A stretch of DNA of 51,138 bases. It comes from Streptomyces sp. ISL-94. GTDB lineage: Bacteria; Actinomycetota; Actinomycetes; Streptomycetales; Streptomycetaceae. Positions 14,328 to 22,537 of the stretch are shown here, piece by piece; within the stretch, counting starts at the first letter, position 1; every line of letters begins with the position of its first letter. Location of the stretch: NCBI RefSeq assembly GCF_018614075.1, contig NZ_JAGGOZ010000107.1, positions 1-51,138 on the forward strand, read 5' to 3'. Both the position numbers and the translations under genes were made by a program. Under the pieces are notes generated by a model. It saw only the letters and a program-made list of their open reading frames with translations. It was not told the origin of the DNA and made no database searches.

Positions 14328-14495
14328 CTAGCGGTCACGGTTCAGGCGCGTGGTGATCCAGAGCATCAGGCAGAGGATGAAGAGGGCGCCGCCGCCGGTC
14401 AGGTACGGGCTCAGGCTGTCGTGGTTGCCGCCGTGCTGCCCGGCCCCCTCCGAGGCGAGGACGACCAGGTTGTGGGCGGTGGAGGAGAGGCTCAT
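14328..14495 (-). CDS. Small conserved membrane protein, 55 residues
   Basis: This short ORF begins MSLSSTAHNLVVLASEG, continues with a glycine/histidine-rich link (QHGGNHDSLSPYLTGGG), and ends with one membrane segment (about 35-49, ALFILCLMLWITT) and the basic tail RLNRDR. The pattern (short extracytoplasmic N-terminus, one membrane helix, basic C-terminus) looks like a real small protein kept in this locus across Streptomyces. No function is known to me. It is divergent from the M48 gene (140 bases away) and 51 bases upstream of nadD. Confidence 0.75.
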   Translation of the reverse strand: MSLSSTAHNLVVLASEGAGQHGGNHDSLSPYLTGGGALFILCLMLWITTRLNRDR

Positions 14496-14634
14496 CAGGC
14501 AGGTACCTATCGAGTCGGGGAGCGGGCGGAGACTTCGCTCACATCGTATGCGGGGGCCTGGGGCACGCTCGCGCCGACTCAGGCGTTGGAGAGGATAGAC
14601 GCAGAGCGGTCAGGTCGATCCAGGGGAGGGCGCA

Positions 14635-15729
14635 ATGACGGAGACAGGGTTCGGACAGCCACCGGCGCGGGACCGCAGGAGGTTCCCCGGCATTTCCTCG
14701 CGGGCGTACGAGCATCCGGCGGACCGCTCGGCTCTGGTCGCCCTGCGCAAGCTGAGCGGCTTCGACACCGTGTTCAAGGCCCTGAGCGGGCTGCTCCCGG
14801 AGCGCAGCCTGCGGCTGCTGTTCCTGTCGGACTCCGTGCGGGTGGGCGAGACGCAGTTCCCGCACCTGTACGCGATGCTCCGCGACGCCTGCTACATCCT
14901 GGACCTGGAGAAGGTCCCGCAGATGTACGTGCAGCAGGACCCGAAGCCCAATGCCATGTGCATCGGTATGGAGGAGCCGATCATCGTGGTGACCACGGCC
15001 CTGGTCGAGCTGCTCGACGAGGAGGAGATGCGGGCGGTCGTGGGCCACGAGGTGGGCCACGCGCTGTCGGGGCACTCGGTGTACCGCACGATCCTGCTGT
15101 TCCTGACGAACCTGGCGCTGAAGGTGGCGTGGATCCCGCTGGGCAACATGGCGATCATGGCGATCGTCACGGCGCTGCGGGAGTGGTTCCGCAAGTCGGA
15201 GCTGTCGGCGGACCGGGCCGGGCTGCTGGTGGGGCAGGACGTGCACGCCTCGATGCGGGGCCTCATGAAGATCGCGGGCGGCAACCACCTCCACGAGATG
15301 AACGTGGACGCCTTCCTGGCCCAGGCCGAGGAGTACGAGGCGAGCGGCGATCTGCGCGACTCCGTGCTGAAGATCCTCAACATGCTGCCCCGGACGCACC
15401 CCTTCACCACGGTGCGGGCGGCCGAGCTGAAGAAGTGGTCGGAGAGCCGCGAGTTCCAGCGGACCATGGACGGCCACTACCCGCGGCGGGACGAGGACAA
15501 GGACACCTCGGTGACCGACTCCTTCCGGCAGTCCGCCGCGCACTACGCCGACTCGGTGCGCACCAGCAAGGATCCGCTGATGAAGCTGGTGGGCGACATC
15601 GCCGGCGGGGCGGGCGACCTGGGCGGCAAGCTCCGCGACCGGTTCACCGGCGCCGCACCGGGGCCCGCCGGGGGCAGCGGGGCAGCCTCGGAGGGCAAGG
15701 ACCAGGGCGGGGCTACGGAGCAGGGCTGA
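14635..15729 (+). CDS. M48 family zinc metalloprotease
   Basis: This 364-residue membrane-associated protease carries the gluzincin motif AVVGHEVGHALSGH (HExxH, about residues 137-150) and the third ligand region LSADRAGLLVGQD. A hydrophobic pair of helices (about 155-183) follows the motif. The mature part starts with ISSRAYEHPADRSALVALRK, typical of actinobacterial HtpX/M48 proteins. The C-terminal region (about 270-364) is charged and Gly/Ala-rich. It has a strong ribosome-binding site (ggggaggg) 4 bases before the ATG. It is the only plus-strand gene in this part, and its end overlaps the convergent minus-strand gene by 17 bases. Confidence 0.95.
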   Translation: MTETGFGQPPARDRRRFPGISSRAYEHPADRSALVALRKLSGFDTVFKALSGLLPERSLRLLFLSDSVRVGETQFPHLYAMLRDACYILDLEKVPQMYVQQDPKPNAMCIGMEEPIIVVTTALVELLDEEEMRAVVGHEVGHALSGHSVYRTILLFLTNLALKVAWIPLGNMAIMAIVTALREWFRKSELSADRAGLLVGQDVHASMRGLMKIAGGNHLHEMNVDAFLAQAEEYEASGDLRDSVLKILNMLPRTHPFTTVRAAELKKWSESREFQRTMDGHYPRRDEDKDTSVTDSFRQSAAHYADSVRTSKDPLMKLVGDIAGGAGDLGGKLRDRFTGAAPGPAGGSGAASEGKDQGGATEQG

Positions 15730-16861
15730 CCGGGGTGGCCGTCGGAGTCGCGGGCTGGGCCAGCACGCCGCACAGCCCGGCCGCGCGCCGCGGGTGGCCG
15801 GTGGCATACGGGTCGCTCGCGGCCGGGCCCACCGTGGTCGGTCCGGCTCCGGCCAGGACCGGGCGGAAGCCTCCGGCCGGGTCGGCGGAGCAGTCCTGCG
15901 GCCCCGCCATCACATAGGCCGAAGCCACCTCCGCCCGCCGGGCGGCGAGGTCCTCCCGGTCGAAGCGCAGCCGCAGCTCGCGGCGGACGGTGAAGAGCGA
16001 GGCCCCGTCGGCCGCGGCGGGGGCTCCGGTGGCGGGGCGCACCGCGTACACGAAGGTGTGGTCGGTGGTCACCTCCAGCACGTTCGGTGTGACTTCCTCG
16101 AAGGAGAGGGTGCCGCTCACCCGGACCCGCGAGTCGGCGAGGACGGCGGTGGTCGGGTCGAAGCGGACCAGCCAGGCGGTGGCCGCGTGCGCGCCGTCGC
16201 CGACGGGGGCGCTCATGCTCCGGTCGAACTGCGCCAGCTGGTCGGGGTCGAGCAGCACCCGCACGGGCCGGGAGGCAGTCCCGGCCAGGACATCGGGGTC
16301 CAGCGAGGACTGCACGAGGTAGTCCTTGGCGATGGACAGCGCGGTGACGACCTGGCCGTCGGTGAAGTGGTGCGTGCGGCGCACGGCGGGGAGGACGATC
16401 CCGGCCGCCCCGACACGGTAGTCGGCGGCGGGGCTCGTCGCGTACAGATCGGCGGGCCGCCCTCCGGTCACGGCGGAGGCGGGCGCGAGCGGGACGACGG
16501 TGCCGGCGAGGGGCCGGGCGGGGCCGCTCGCCGGGGGGATGTACGGGTTGCGCAGCCCCATGTAGACGGCGGCGGCGAAGGCCGTGGCGATGAGCAGCAC
16601 GAGCAGCATGCCCTGGCGGGCGCCCCGGCCGGGAGTGCCGGTGCGGGAGGCGGATCCGCCGCCGGACGACCAGATGGACCGGCTGCGTACGGCGCGGGCG
16701 TGTTCGCCCATGCGCTCCTGCGCGGAGTACTCCTGGAGCCGGGCGGCCCGCACGAATTCCTCGTCGAACACCACCGACCGGAGTTCGTCCGCGCGGAACT
16801 CGTCGTCACCCCCTCCGATGCCCTCGGGGGTGCCGTTGGGTGGATCTCCTGGCACGGCCAT
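15713..16861 (-). CDS. Conserved membrane protein with FDEEFVR motif (extracytoplasmic C-terminus)
   Basis: This 382-residue protein has a charged N-terminal cytoplasmic part with SVVFDEEFVRAARLQEYSAQ, one membrane segment (about 84-103, MLLVLLIATAFAAAVYMGL), and a large extracytoplasmic domain (about 110-360) with paired cysteines near the end (GPQDCSADPAGG and AAGLCGVLAQ). I recognise no catalytic motif. The FDE(E/D)FVR stretch also occurs in the next gene (16931-17494), so the two are related at their cytoplasmic ends and probably share a partner. It has a good ribosome-binding site (gggg-agaag) and an ATG at 16861. The Streptomyces locus with this gene pair has been linked in the literature I recall to spore-wall synthesis; that remains to be checked. 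Confidence 0.8.
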   Translation of the reverse strand: MAVPGDPPNGTPEGIGGGDDEFRADELRSVVFDEEFVRAARLQEYSAQERMGEHARAVRSRSIWSSGGGSASRTGTPGRGARQGMLLVLLIATAFAAAVYMGLRNPYIPPASGPARPLAGTVVPLAPASAVTGGRPADLYATSPAADYRVGAAGIVLPAVRRTHHFTDGQVVTALSIAKDYLVQSSLDPDVLAGTASRPVRVLLDPDQLAQFDRSMSAPVGDGAHAATAWLVRFDPTTAVLADSRVRVSGTLSFEEVTPNVLEVTTDHTFVYAVRPATGAPAAADGASLFTVRRELRLRFDREDLAARRAEVASAYVMAGPQDCSADPAGGFRPVLAGAGPTTVGPAASDPYATGHPRRAAGLCGVLAQPATPTATPVSPAP

Positions 16862-16930
16862 CGCTTCTCCCCGCTGTCCCCGCTTCAGAGAAGCCCCCAG
16901 CTCCGATGGATGCGAGTGGGGTCGTTACCT

Positions 16931-17494
16931 TCAGGGTTGGCGGCCAGAGGGGTACGTAAACGCGCCGACGCCGGTGACTTCCCGCAGGGGGGTACTGGCG
17001 GGCGCGGGGGCCGGGTCCGCCTCGCCCGCGGCGCTGCGGTAGACGGCGCTGAAGGCGAGCGCGACCATGCCGAGGCCCATCACGAAGGCGAGCACCCAGG
17101 CGACGGGACGCAGCCAGGGCGAGCGGCCGCGGTAGGGGCGCAGGCTGCCGCCGTAGGCCCCGTACGGGCCGTACGGCCCGTCGGCGTACCCGTAGCCGCG
17201 GTCGTGCTCCCAGCCGTGGTCGTCGGGGCCGTACCCGTCGGGGTGGCCGTAACCATAGCTGTCGTAGTCGTCTTCGCCGGTCCAGCCGCCGGCGACGGCG
17301 CGGGCGGCTTCCGCCTCGGCGCGCGCCCGGTCGGCCGCCCGCTGGCGCTCGGCGGCGCTCGGTTCATGAATCTCGGCGTTCCGGACGAAGTCCTCGTCGA
17401 ACACCACGGAGGCGAAGTCCTTGTCCGCGCCTCCGCGGTCGTCGTCGGGTTCCCCGTCGTCCGGGAACGGCTTGCCCCCCACGTCGTCCGGCAC
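16931..17494 (-). CDS. Conserved membrane protein with FDEDFVR motif
   Basis: This protein of about 187 residues starts at the GTG at 17494 (MPDDVGGKPFPDDGEPDD). The N-terminus is acidic, then comes ASVVFDEDFVRNAEIHEPSA, matching the motif of the neighbouring gene at 15713-16861. Next is an Ala/Arg/Glu-rich helix and a Gly/Tyr/Asp-rich linker (repeated YGYGHPDGYGPDD-like units). One membrane segment near the end (about 131-150, PVAWVLAFVMGLGMVALAFS) precedes a short outer tail. An upstream in-frame GTG at 17554 would add 20 residues (MWPDSAHTLP...) that look unlike the family. It is 69 bases upstream of the next gene and 76 bases downstream of the proA stop, so they may form one transcript. 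Confidence 0.78.
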   Translation of the reverse strand: MPDDVGGKPFPDDGEPDDDRGGADKDFASVVFDEDFVRNAEIHEPSAAERQRAADRARAEAEAARAVAGGWTGEDDYDSYGYGHPDGYGPDDHGWEHDRGYGYADGPYGPYGAYGGSLRPYRGRSPWLRPVAWVLAFVMGLGMVALAFSAVYRSAAGEADPAPAPASTPLREVTGVGAFTYPSGRQP

Positions 17495-17570
17495 AGGACC
17501 AGCGTAGACCTGGGGGGCTGCTTTGGGCAGGGTGTGAGCCGAATCCGGCCACACCGTGTTCGGTCTGCGA

Positions 17571-18848
17571 CTACCGGATGTGACCGTCGCCCGTGACGAT
17601 GTACTTGGTCGAGGTCAGCTCGGGAAGGCCCATCGGGCCCCGGGCGTGCAGCTTCTGCGTGGAGATTCCGATCTCGGCGCCGAAGCCGAACTGACCACCA
17701 TCGGTGAACCGGGTGGACGCGTTCACGGCGACCGTGGTCGAGTCGACCAGCTGGGTGAACCGGCGGGCGGCGGCCTGCGAGGTGGTGACGATCGCCTCGG
17801 TGTGGCCGGAGGTCCAGCGGCGGATGTGGGCGACGGCGTCGTCGAGGGAGTCGACGACTCCGGCGGCGATGTCGTAGGAGAGGTACTCGGCGGCCCAGTC
17901 CTCGTCGGTGGCGGGCAGGGCGGTGGCCTTGGTGCCCTCGGCTGCGGCCAGGACCCGGGGGTCGCCGTGGACGGTCACGCCGGCGTCGGCGAGGGCGTCG
18001 AGGGCGCGCGGCAGGAAGGCGTCGGCGATGTCGCGGTGGACGAGGAGGGTCTCGGCGGAGTTGCAGACGGAGGGCCGCTGGGCCTTGGAGTTGATCAGGA
18101 TGTCCACGGCCATGTCCAGGTCGGCCTGGGCGTCGACGTAGACGTGGCAGTTGCCGGTACCGGTCTCGATGACCGGAACGGTGGACTCCTCGACCACGGT
18201 CTTGATGAGCGAGGCGCCGCCGCGCGGGATGAGCACGTCGACGAGGCCGCGGGCGCGCATCAGCTCGCGGACGGAGTCGCGGGACTCGCCGGGGACGAGC
18301 TGGACCGCGTCGGCGGGCAGGCCCGCGCCTTCGACGGCGTCGCGCAGGATGGCGACGAGCGCGGTGTTGGAGGCGTACGCGGAGGAGCTGCCGCGGAGCA
18401 GGACCGCGTTGCCGGACTTGAGGCAGAGGGCGGCGGCGTCGACGGTGACGTTGGGGCGGGCCTCGTAGATGATGCCGACGACGCCGAGGGGGACGCGGAT
18501 CTGCCGGATGTCGATGCCGTTGGGGAGGGTGTTGCCGCGGACGACCTCGCCGACGGGATCGGGGAGGGCGGCGACGTCCCGCACGTCGGAGGCGATGGTG
18601 GCGACGCGCTCGGGGGTGAGGGTGAGGCGGTCGATGACGGTCTCGCTGGTGCCGGCGGCGCGGGCCTTGTCCGTGTCGACGGCGTTGGCCGCGATGATCT
18701 CGGCCGTACGGGCCTCCAGCGCGTCCGCGATCGCCAGCAGCGCGGTGTCCTTGGCGGACCGCGGGAGTGGCGCGATGGCGGCGGCCGCGGTGCGGGCCGC
18801 TTGCGCGGTGGCGGTGACGGGTGAGGTGGTGGCATCGAGCGAGGTCAT
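17571..18848 (-). CDS. proA: Gamma-glutamyl phosphate reductase
   Basis: This 425-residue ALDH-fold enzyme uses NADPH to convert L-glutamyl-5-phosphate to glutamate semialdehyde in proline synthesis. The family segments PLGVVGIIYEARPNVTVDAA, LCLKSGNAVLLRGSSSA and VNASTRFTDGGQFGFGAEIG are visible, with the catalytic cysteine in PSVCNSAETLLV. I chose the ATG at 18848 (MTSLDATTSPVTATAQ). An upstream in-frame start would add 35 residues that look non-coding. It is separated from proB by one hypothetical gene and a repeat-rich stretch. Confidence 0.96.
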   Translation of the reverse strand: MTSLDATTSPVTATAQAARTAAAAIAPLPRSAKDTALLAIADALEARTAEIIAANAVDTDKARAAGTSETVIDRLTLTPERVATIASDVRDVAALPDPVGEVVRGNTLPNGIDIRQIRVPLGVVGIIYEARPNVTVDAAALCLKSGNAVLLRGSSSAYASNTALVAILRDAVEGAGLPADAVQLVPGESRDSVRELMRARGLVDVLIPRGGASLIKTVVEESTVPVIETGTGNCHVYVDAQADLDMAVDILINSKAQRPSVCNSAETLLVHRDIADAFLPRALDALADAGVTVHGDPRVLAAAEGTKATALPATDEDWAAEYLSYDIAAGVVDSLDDAVAHIRRWTSGHTEAIVTTSQAAARRFTQLVDSTTVAVNASTRFTDGGQFGFGAEIGISTQKLHARGPMGLPELTSTKYIVTGDGHIR

Positions 18849-19218
18849 GCCGCCAGGGTAATCCCCGTGCGCCACCCCGTTGCTGGGCTTCCACCCCGCG
18901 AGACGCCCGCCCCCGCCCGATCCCGCTGCGCGGGGCCGCTCCCCGCGCCTCACATGCCGGCGGGGGTGGGTCCGGGCGCTGCCCGGGCCTCAGACACCGG
19001 ACGGGCTGAACGACCTGGGGCTCCGCCCCAGACCCCGCGCCTCAAACGCCGGCGGGGCTGGATGTGGCCGGCCTGGGCGTGGAAGTGCGCGCAGCGCGCC
19101 CCGGGCAGGCCGGCTGGATTGCGCGGGCGCACGTCCAGCCTCGCCGGCGCTTGAGGCGCGGGCGCACGTCCAGCCTCGTCGGCGCTCGAGCGCCCGGAGC
19201 CCCTGGGGTGGGTGGCGT
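18849..19218. repeat. Repeat-rich gene-free stretch upstream of proA (inverted GC repeats)
   Basis: The 370-base gap contains several related elements built on a gcctcaaacgccggcggggc core: forward near 19038-19065, in opposite orientation near 19132-19160 (ccagcctcgccggcgcttga), a further decayed copy at about 19168-19195, and a variant near 18948-18970. Forward and reverse copies can fold into a long hairpin of about 25 pairs with a few mismatches. ctggggctccgcccc at about 19015 matches the element at 5745-5795. This looks like a dispersed intergenic family. No ORF, tRNA or clear promoter is seen. Confidence 0.7.
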
Positions 19219-19632
19219 TCAGTAAGGGTGGACACCCACCGGGTGGGCCGGGGGTGGGCCGTAGCCTTCCGCCACACGTTGGTGGTAGGTGGCGCGGTCG
19301 ATGACCTCCAGGCCGACGATCTCCCAGGGCGGGAGCTGCGCCGAGGACCGGTGCTCGCCCCACAGCCGCAGGGCGACGGCCGCCGCGTCGTGGAGGTCGC
19401 GGGCCTCCTCCCAGTAGCGGATCTCCGCATGGTCGTCGGCGTACCGGCTGGTCAGCAGGAAGGGGTGGTCGTGGGCCAGCTGCTCCAGCCCCCGCCGCAC
19501 CTCGGACAACGGCGCCGGCTTGCCGGAGACGCTCAGGGTCACGTGCCAGAGGCGGGAGGTCTCGTCCCGCTCGTCTCGGCCACCGCCACCGTCACCGTCC
19601 CCCGGACCGACGCTGGTCAGCGCTCGTCTCAC
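19219..19632 (-). CDS. Conserved hypothetical protein (137 residues)
   Basis: The start is GTG at 19632, behind a strong ribosome-binding site (aggagg). A Gly/Asp-rich leader (1-25) precedes a compact domain: WHVTLSVSGKPAPLSEVRR, ASSTR-like charged helices, then RYADDHAEIRYWEEARDLHD and a tail ending GVHPY. It has no membrane segment or cofactor motif. I do not recognise the family. It lies between proB and proA on the same strand. The alternating charged/aromatic pattern suggests a small alpha/beta fold, but the function is unknown. Confidence 0.75.
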   Translation of the reverse strand: MRRALTSVGPGDGDGGGGRDERDETSRLWHVTLSVSGKPAPLSEVRRGLEQLAHDHPFLLTSRYADDHAEIRYWEEARDLHDAAAVALRLWGEHRSSAQLPPWEIVGLEVIDRATYHQRVAEGYGPPPAHPVGVHPY

Positions 19633-19719
19633 CAGCCGCCTCCTGTCTGCGCCGCGTGTGTCCGCCGCCCCTCACAGTTGACCAGTCCCCGGCCCGCCGC
19701 GCGGCGGTTTTACCGAACC

Positions 19720-20847
19720 TCAGCCCTGCAGCAGGACCAGATCGTCACGGTGGATGACCTCCCGCTCGTACGCGGGTCCGAGTTCCCGCGCGAGCTCGCG
19801 AGTGGAGCGGCCGAGGAGCTGCGGCAGTTCCTTGGCGTCGAAGTTGACCAGGCCGCGCGCCACCGCCCGGCCCGAGCTGTCGCGCAGTTCCACCGGGTCG
19901 CCCGCCGTGAACTCGCCCTCGACCGCCGCGATGCCCGCCGCGAGGAGCGAGCTGCCGCGCTCGGTGACCGCGCGTACCGCGCCGTCGTCGAGTACGAGGT
20001 GCCCCTGGGGGGTGGAGGCGTGCTGGAGCCACAGCAGCCGGTCCGCCGAGCGGCGGCCCGTCGCGTGGAAGTGCGTGCCCGTGGCGCGCCCGGCCAGCGC
20101 GTCGGCGGCCTGGCTCGCGGACGTGAGCACCACCGGGATCCCGGCGGCGGCGGCGATCCGCGCCGCCTCGACCTTGGTGACCATGCCGCCGGTGCCCACG
20201 CCCGCCTTGCCCGCGCTGCCGATGGAGACGTGCGCGATGTCCTCGGGGCCGCGGACCTCGTCGATGCGGGTGGTGCCGGGCAGCGAGGGGTCCCCGTCGT
20301 AGAGGCCGTCCACGTCCGAGAGGAGGACGAGGAGGTCCGCGCGGACGAGGTGGGCGACCAGGGCGGCCAGGCGGTCGTTGTCGCCGAAGCGGATCTCGTC
20401 GGTGGCGACGGTGTCGTTCTCGTTCACGACGGGCAGCGCGCCCATCGCCAGCAGCTGGTCCAGGGTCCGGTACGCGTTGCGGTAGTGGGCGCGGCGGCTG
20501 GTGTCGTCGGTGGTGAGCAGCACCTGGCCGACGCGGATGCCGTACCGGGCGAAGGAGGCGGTGTACCGGGCGACGAGCAGGCCCTGGCCGACGCTGGCGG
20601 CGGCCTGCTGCCGGGCCAGGTCCTTGGGGCGGCGGGCGAGGCCGAGCGGGGACAGTCCGGCGGCGATGGCTCCGCTGGAGACGAGGACGATCTCCTTCTC
20701 CCCGCCGCTGCGGGCCTTGGCCAGGACGTCGACCAGCGCGTCCACCCGGTCGGCGTCGAGGCCGCCGGCCGCGGTGGTCAGGGAGGAGGAGCCGACCTTG
20801 ACCACGATCCTGCGGGCGTCCACGACACCTTGCCTAGCCGCTGACAC
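19720..20847 (-). CDS. proB: Glutamate 5-kinase
   Basis: This 375-residue enzyme has an amino-acid kinase domain (about 12-265) beginning ARRIVVKVGSSSLTT, with FGDNDRLAALVAHLVRADLL and the PGTTRIDEVRGPEDI region. A C-terminal PUA domain (about 285-365) carries LAAGIAAVEGEFTAGDPVEL and RGLVNFDAKELPQLLG. It phosphorylates glutamate as the first step of proline synthesis and is normally feedback-inhibited by proline. The start is GTG at 20847 with aagggg 6 bases upstream; an internal GTG at 20823 is a weaker alternative. It lies downstream of the obg-side cluster rather than next to obg. Confidence 0.96.
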   Translation of the reverse strand: MSAARQGVVDARRIVVKVGSSSLTTAAGGLDADRVDALVDVLAKARSGGEKEIVLVSSGAIAAGLSPLGLARRPKDLARQQAAASVGQGLLVARYTASFARYGIRVGQVLLTTDDTSRRAHYRNAYRTLDQLLAMGALPVVNENDTVATDEIRFGDNDRLAALVAHLVRADLLVLLSDVDGLYDGDPSLPGTTRIDEVRGPEDIAHVSIGSAGKAGVGTGGMVTKVEAARIAAAAGIPVVLTSASQAADALAGRATGTHFHATGRRSADRLLWLQHASTPQGHLVLDDGAVRAVTERGSSLLAAGIAAVEGEFTAGDPVELRDSSGRAVARGLVNFDAKELPQLLGRSTRELARELGPAYEREVIHRDDLVLLQG

Positions 20848-20922
20848 GTCTTACCCCTTGCCCCTCGCCGGATTCCTGCCGTCTCAATCTACGGGGTGGG
20901 CCGCGGCGGCCGCCCGGGGGTT

Positions 20923-21354
20923 TCAGCCCCTGGACGACCCGGCCTTGGTGGGCTGCCGCTCCTCGGCCCGGGAGGCGGCGCCAGGGACGAGGATCTTGCG
21001 CGAGAGCAGGAAGGTGAACGGGATGGCCACGATCGCCGCGACCAGCGGGGCGATCCGGGTGTCCATCCCGGCCCAGGTCACCAGGGCGTAGAGGCCGGCC
21101 GACTGGATCACGTAGTTCGTGACGTTCGTCAGCGGGAAGAGGAGGAACTTCTTCCAGGTCGGCCGGGTCCGGTAGGTGAAGTAGGTGTTCATGAAGAAGG
21201 AGCCGACCATCGCCAGCACGAAGGCGAGCGAGTAGGCGGCGAAGTACGGCATCCACGGGTGCAGGAGCAGGTAGATGCCGAAGAAGGTGGCGGTGTTGAT
21301 CCCGCCCACGAGGGCGAAGCGGAAGATCTGGCCGAGCTGTTCCCTGCGGCTCAT
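20923..21354 (-). CDS. GtrA family membrane protein
   Basis: This 143-residue, four-helix membrane protein begins MSRREQLGQIFRFALVGGIN. The helices lie at about 12-32, 38-55, 72-95 and 99-116. GtrA-type proteins are thought to flip polyprenyl-phosphate-linked sugars or act with GtrB-type glycosyltransferases. Its ATG overlaps the TGA of the upstream GT2 gene (ATGA), so the two are translationally coupled and likely functionally paired. A basic tail follows the last helix. The family assignment is firm; the sugar is unknown. Confidence 0.93.
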   Translation of the reverse strand: MSRREQLGQIFRFALVGGINTATFFGIYLLLHPWMPYFAAYSLAFVLAMVGSFFMNTYFTYRTRPTWKKFLLFPLTNVTNYVIQSAGLYALVTWAGMDTRIAPLVAAIVAIPFTFLLSRKILVPGAASRAEERQPTKAGSSRG

Positions 21355-22370
21355 CGCGCGCTGCGCTCCGAACTGCGCTCCACGCTCGTCGCCTCCGCGC
21401 TCGCCGCCCCGGCGCTCGTCGCCCGCTCGCCCCCCGGGAGGGGAACTGCGCCGTGCGCCTCCTTCACCAGGAAGTGCGGCCTGCGCTTGGTCTCGTAGTA
21501 GATACGGCCGATGTACTCGCCGATCAGGCCCAGCATGATCATCTGGACGCCGCCGATGCCGGCGATCAGCGCCACGAGGGTGACGTAGCCCGGCGACTCG
21601 ACGCCGTTGGTCATCGCCACGATCGTGATCCACAGGGCGTACAGACCGGTCAGGGCGACCAGCGACACGCCGAGCCAGATCCCGATGCGCAGCGGCCGGT
21701 TGTTGAAGGAGATCAGGCCGTCCATGGCGTAGTTCAGCAGCGAGCCGAACTTCCACTTCGTCTCGCCGGCCTCGCGCTGGGCGTTGCGGTAGTCGAAGTG
21801 GACGGTGTCGAAGCCGATCCAGGAGAACAGGCCCTTGGAGAATCGGTTGTACTCCGGCAGCGACAGCAGCGCGTCCACCGCCGGGCGCGAGAGGAGGCGG
21901 AAGTCGCCCACTCCGTCCGTGAGTTCGACGTCCACCCAGCGGTTCACACCGCGGTAGTAGAGGCGGCTGAGCACGGAGCGGACCTTCTTGTCGCCCTCGC
22001 GCGTGCGGCGGGCGATGATCTGGTCGTGGCCCTGCCGGTGGTAGTCGAGCATGGTCGCGATGAGCTCCGGCGGGTGCTGGAGGTCCGCGTCCATGATCAC
22101 CACGGCGTCGCCGGTGGCCTCGCGGAGGCCCGCGAGCATGCCGGCTTCCTTGCCGAAATTGCGGCTGAAAGAGACGTATCGTGTCCGCTCGCCGTGCTCG
22201 GCGGCGATCTTGCGGAGCTTCTCGAGGGTGCCGTCGCGGCTTCCGTCGTCGACGTAGCAGACCTCGTACTCGACGGGGAGGGCGTCCAAAACCCTGCGGA
22301 TCTCCACGTCGAAGCTGTCGATGACGGCTTCTTCGTTGTAGCAAGGGACAACTACGGACAGCTTCGTCAT
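21351..22370 (-). CDS. Family 2 glycosyltransferase, polyprenyl-phosphate sugar synthase type
   Basis: This 339-residue GT2 enzyme has the N-terminal motif SVVVPCYNEEAVID and the DXD-like DADLQHPPELI, with VDDGSRDGTLEKL before it. The acceptor-side motif is GVGDFRLLSRPAV. Two C-terminal membrane helices (about 229-252 and 266-290) are characteristic of dolichol/undecaprenyl-phosphate mannose/glucose-type synthases, which give the lipid-linked sugar used by GtrA-type partners. The ATG at 22370 follows aggaag by 5 bases; a GTG 6 bases upstream sits on top of that site and is rejected. It is coupled to gtrA by ATGA and divergent from the tagF-like operon. Confidence 0.93.
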   Translation of the reverse strand: MTKLSVVVPCYNEEAVIDSFDVEIRRVLDALPVEYEVCYVDDGSRDGTLEKLRKIAAEHGERTRYVSFSRNFGKEAGMLAGLREATGDAVVIMDADLQHPPELIATMLDYHRQGHDQIIARRTREGDKKVRSVLSRLYYRGVNRWVDVELTDGVGDFRLLSRPAVDALLSLPEYNRFSKGLFSWIGFDTVHFDYRNAQREAGETKWKFGSLLNYAMDGLISFNNRPLRIGIWLGVSLVALTGLYALWITIVAMTNGVESPGYVTLVALIAGIGGVQMIMLGLIGEYIGRIYYETKRRPHFLVKEAHGAVPLPGGERATSAGAASAEATSVERSSERSAR

Positions 22371-22537
22371 GAACACTTCCTGCTGGGTCCGAACGGGTGA
22401 TTATCGGCGACCGGACCCGCCACTCACCACTTCCTCAGAAGTATGCACGCCGAGGGTCGGCCTGCCTGAGTCGAGCGCGGCACACGGTAGCTTTGACGGA
22501 TCGAACGGGATAAGCGGAATGAAGCGAAGGGATCGAG

